7,214 bases of DNA from Bacillota bacterium (lineage in GTDB: Bacteria > Bacillota > Clostridia > Oscillospirales > Ruminococcaceae), in the NCBI GenBank assembly GCA_023439605.1, contig JAEXNS010000249.1, positions 1-7,214 of the forward strand, in the 5' to 3' direction. Within the stretch, counting starts at the first letter, position 1. The number at the start of each line of letters is the position of its first letter. A program made the position numbers and the translations under genes. Positions 5,454 to 7,214 of the stretch are shown one piece after another. The notes beneath the pieces were generated by a model. It ran no database searches, was not told the origin of the DNA, and saw only the letters and a list, made by a program, of their open reading frames with translations.

Positions 5454-6284
5454 CTAACACTTGGTAAATTTATTTGCATATGATTGCATAACGTTTATAA
5501 CTAACAACGTTAAAAATGAAAACACCAACATAACCAAAGCTACTGCTGTTGCACCACTGTAATCAAACTGCTCTAGTTTTCCCATAATTAAAAGCGGTGC
5601 TATTTCAGTCTTATATGGTATATTTCCTGCAATAAAAACTACACTTCCATACTCACCAATAGCACGTGCAAATGATAAGCCAAATCCAGTAAGTAAAGCT
5701 GGTTTTAATTCTGGTAATATTACCTTAAAAAATAATTTTATTCTAGAAGCACCAAGTACATTTGCGGCTTCTTCATACTGTCCATCTAAATTTTCAAGAA
5801 CAGGTTGGACTGTTCTAACTACAAAAGGAATACCTACAAAAATCATAGCCAAGGTAATTCCTATTACTGTATATGATACTTTTATTCCAATCGGTGCTAG
5901 TAACGAACCTATATAACCTTTATCAGAATATAAATTTGTCAACGCAATCCCAGCAACAGCTGTAGGCAAAGCAAAAGGAAGTTCTATTAGAGAATCAAGA
6001 AATTTCTTCCCAACAAAATCATACCTAACTAAAACCCATGCTATTATTAAACCAAATATCAAGTTTGAAATTCCAGCAATAAGAGCACAAAAAAAACTAA
6101 CTTTATATGCGTTTAATATCCTCGGATCAAATACTACTCTAAAGAAATCCTTTGCACCCATGTTTAAGGTACTTAATATTAAAGAAGACATAGGTATAAG
6201 AACTATTAAACTTAATATTGTTAATGTAACCCCCATAGATATTCCAAATCCAGGTATGACTTGTTTGTTTTTTATAAATTTCAT
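5454..6284 (-). CDS. cysT: CysT (CysU), sulfate ABC transporter permease
   Basis: This is the first membrane subunit of the sulfate importer. The 276-residue protein begins with the N-terminal cytoplasmic segment MKFIKNKQVIPGFGISMGVT, typical of CysT, and then about six membrane helices. ELPFALPTAVAGIALTNLY at about 101-119 is a strong CysT signature. The EAA loop is EEAANVLGAS at 171-180, followed by KVILPELKPALLTG. SFARAIGEYGSVVFIAGN at about 204-221 matches the family. I chose ATG 6284, eight bases after GGAGG; the TTG at 6299 would start within the ribosome binding site. The gene looks intact. It lies between sbp and cysW, the canonical place, and works with CysW, CysA and the sulfate-binding protein. 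Confidence 0.95.
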   Translation of the reverse strand: MKFIKNKQVIPGFGISMGVTLTILSLIVLIPMSSLILSTLNMGAKDFFRVVFDPRILNAYKVSFFCALIAGISNLIFGLIIAWVLVRYDFVGKKFLDSLIELPFALPTAVAGIALTNLYSDKGYIGSLLAPIGIKVSYTVIGITLAMIFVGIPFVVRTVQPVLENLDGQYEEAANVLGASRIKLFFKVILPELKPALLTGFGLSFARAIGEYGSVVFIAGNIPYKTEIAPLLIMGKLEQFDYSGATAVALVMLVFSFLTLLVINVMQSYANKFTKC

Positions 6285-6386
6285 TACCAAATCCTCCAAA
6301 AAATATGTTACAATTCAGCCAAAAACAGTTTACCAAAGCTCTATGCAACTAGAAATATGTGATAAATACATGGATTCGAAATGATT
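6285..6386. other. Short sbp-cysT spacer with no clear element
   Basis: Only 102 bases, AT-rich. Apart from the cysT ribosome binding site I see no stem with a U run, no promoter pair and no small gene with its own ribosome binding site, so readthrough from sbp into cysT is expected. Confidence 0.6.
6293..6297 (-). promoter_or_regulatory. Shine-Dalgarno site that decides the cysT start
   Basis: GGAGG on the minus strand, eight bases before ATG 6284. It excludes the upstream TTG at 6299 as the start. Confidence 0.75.
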
Positions 6387-7214
6387 TTATTTTTCTCCGC
6401 CTGTATATATTTGATCAAATAATCCACCATCATCAAAATGAACTTTTTGTGCATTTTCCCAACCGCCAAATATATCATCATCTATCTTAACTAATTTTAA
6501 ATTTAAATTAAATATACCAGAAAACTCAGCTAATATATTCTCATTTATAGGTCTATAATAATTTTCACCTGCCAAACGCTGTGCTATATCACTATAAAGA
6601 TACTCAAGATATTCAGTCGACACCTCTCTTGTACCTCTTTTATCTACTACACTATCAACTATTGCAACTGGTGGCTCTGCCAAAACACTAATACTTGGAG
6701 TTACTATCTCATAATCATTTGGATGTTCTTTTAAAGATAAATATGCTTCGTTTTCCCAAGCTAATAAAACATCTCCTTGCCTATTTTCAACAAAATTTAT
6801 TGTTGATGCCCTTGCTCCTGAATCTAAGATAAGAACATTTTCATATATTTTTTTTATAAATTCTTTTATTTTAACTTCATCTCCATTAAATTCTTTATCT
6901 GCATATGCCCATGCCGCAAGATAATTCCACCTAGCACCACCAGATGTTTTAGGATTTGGAGTTATAATATCTACATTCCCATTCACCAAATCATCCCAAT
7001 CTAAAATGCTTTTCGGATTATATTTACGAACTAAAAAAACAATTGATGACGTAAAAGGTGAACTATTGTATTTAAATTCACTTAGCCAGCTTTCATTTAT
7101 CAACCCTGATTTTTCTATTGCAAAAATATCATATCCCAAAGCTAGTGTAACAACATCTGCTTCCATTCCCTCAATTACTGCACGAGCTTGTTTTCCTGAA
7201 CCACCATGAGATTG
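6387..7214 (-). CDS. sbp: Sulfate-binding protein of the ABC transporter, C-terminal part (5' end outside window)
   Basis: This is the extracellular substrate-binding component that captures sulfate and hands it to CysT/CysW; in a Gram-positive cell it would be membrane-tethered, usually as a lipoprotein. The window has the last 275 residues, starting QSHGGSGKQARAVIEGMEAD; the ATG at 7166 is internal. Family hallmarks are clear: SHGGSGKQARAV at 2-13, SPFTSSIVFLVRKYNPK at 52-68, TPNPKTSGGARWNY at about 85-98, LDSGARAS at about 130-137, and GDVLLAWENEA at about 147-157. The SHGGSGKQ, SGGARWN and SGAR segments hold the sulfate-contacting positions in characterised homologues. The signal sequence and lipobox are outside the window. 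No missing residue is seen. A thiosulfate-binding paralogue (CysP type) is possible but the motifs fit Sbp. Confidence 0.94.
   Translation of the reverse strand, partial: QSHGGSGKQARAVIEGMEADVVTLALGYDIFAIEKSGLINESWLSEFKYNSSPFTSSIVFLVRKYNPKSILDWDDLVNGNVDIITPNPKTSGGARWNYLAAWAYADKEFNGDEVKIKEFIKKIYENVLILDSGARASTINFVENRQGDVLLAWENEAYLSLKEHPNDYEIVTPSISVLAEPPVAIVDSVVDKRGTREVSTEYLEYLYSDIAQRLAGENYYRPINENILAEFSGIFNLNLKLVKIDDDIFGGWENAQKVHFDDGGLFDQIYTGGEK

Noticed and set aside
6139..6384. Open frames on both strands over the cysT start and the sbp-cysT spacer
   Set aside because: They overlap the well-supported cysT N-terminus in other frames and have no ribosome binding site.
7006..7209. Plus-strand open frame opposite sbp
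   Set aside because: It is antisense to conserved Sbp motifs and has no features of its own.

Overview
The window is AT-rich (roughly 30% GC by eye, A/T-ending codons, frequent AGGAGG-type ribosome binding sites) and reads as chromosomal DNA of an anaerobic, low-GC Firmicute, most likely Clostridium or a close relative. Every gene I can support lies on the minus strand, so transcription runs from the right edge to the left edge. Together they form a nearly complete sulfate uptake and activation locus for making sulfide and cysteine.

Right part (7214 down to 3546) is the sulfate ABC transporter: the extracellular sulfate-binding lipoprotein (sbp, cut by the window edge), the two permeases cysT and cysW, and the ATPase cysA. 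The four are tightly packed, apart from a 102-base gap after sbp. Left part (3250 down to 1) is sulfate activation and reduction: an AprA-like flavoprotein and an AprB-like two-cluster ferredoxin (an APS reductase related to the dissimilatory AprBA enzyme, not CysH), then cysD and cysN, the two ATP sulfurylase subunits. cysN runs off the left edge. aprA/aprB overlap by 20 bases and cysD/cysN by one base. The implied route is sulfate import, activation to APS, then direct reduction of APS to sulfite, with no PAPS step encoded in the window.

Two genes are broken as given. aprA has a single in-frame TAA at codon 268, with perfectly good AprA coding sequence on both sides in the same frame. cysA has a one-base loss at a run of five T (minus strand), just before the H-loop VTHDQ motif; the remaining C-terminal part, including the TOBE-like region, is intact in the next frame. 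The other genes look intact. The lesions could be sequence errors, recent inactivation, or (for cysA) a slippage site.

The only sizeable non-coding stretch is about 295 bases between cysA and aprA. It holds two pairs of imperfect direct repeats, a 27-base near-perfect palindrome, and a 47-base island of about 70% GC that folds into two abutting hairpins. This is the least explained part of the window and looks like a small dispersed repeat or a structured RNA. I found no recognised riboswitch, CRISPR array, tRNA, rRNA or transposase gene.
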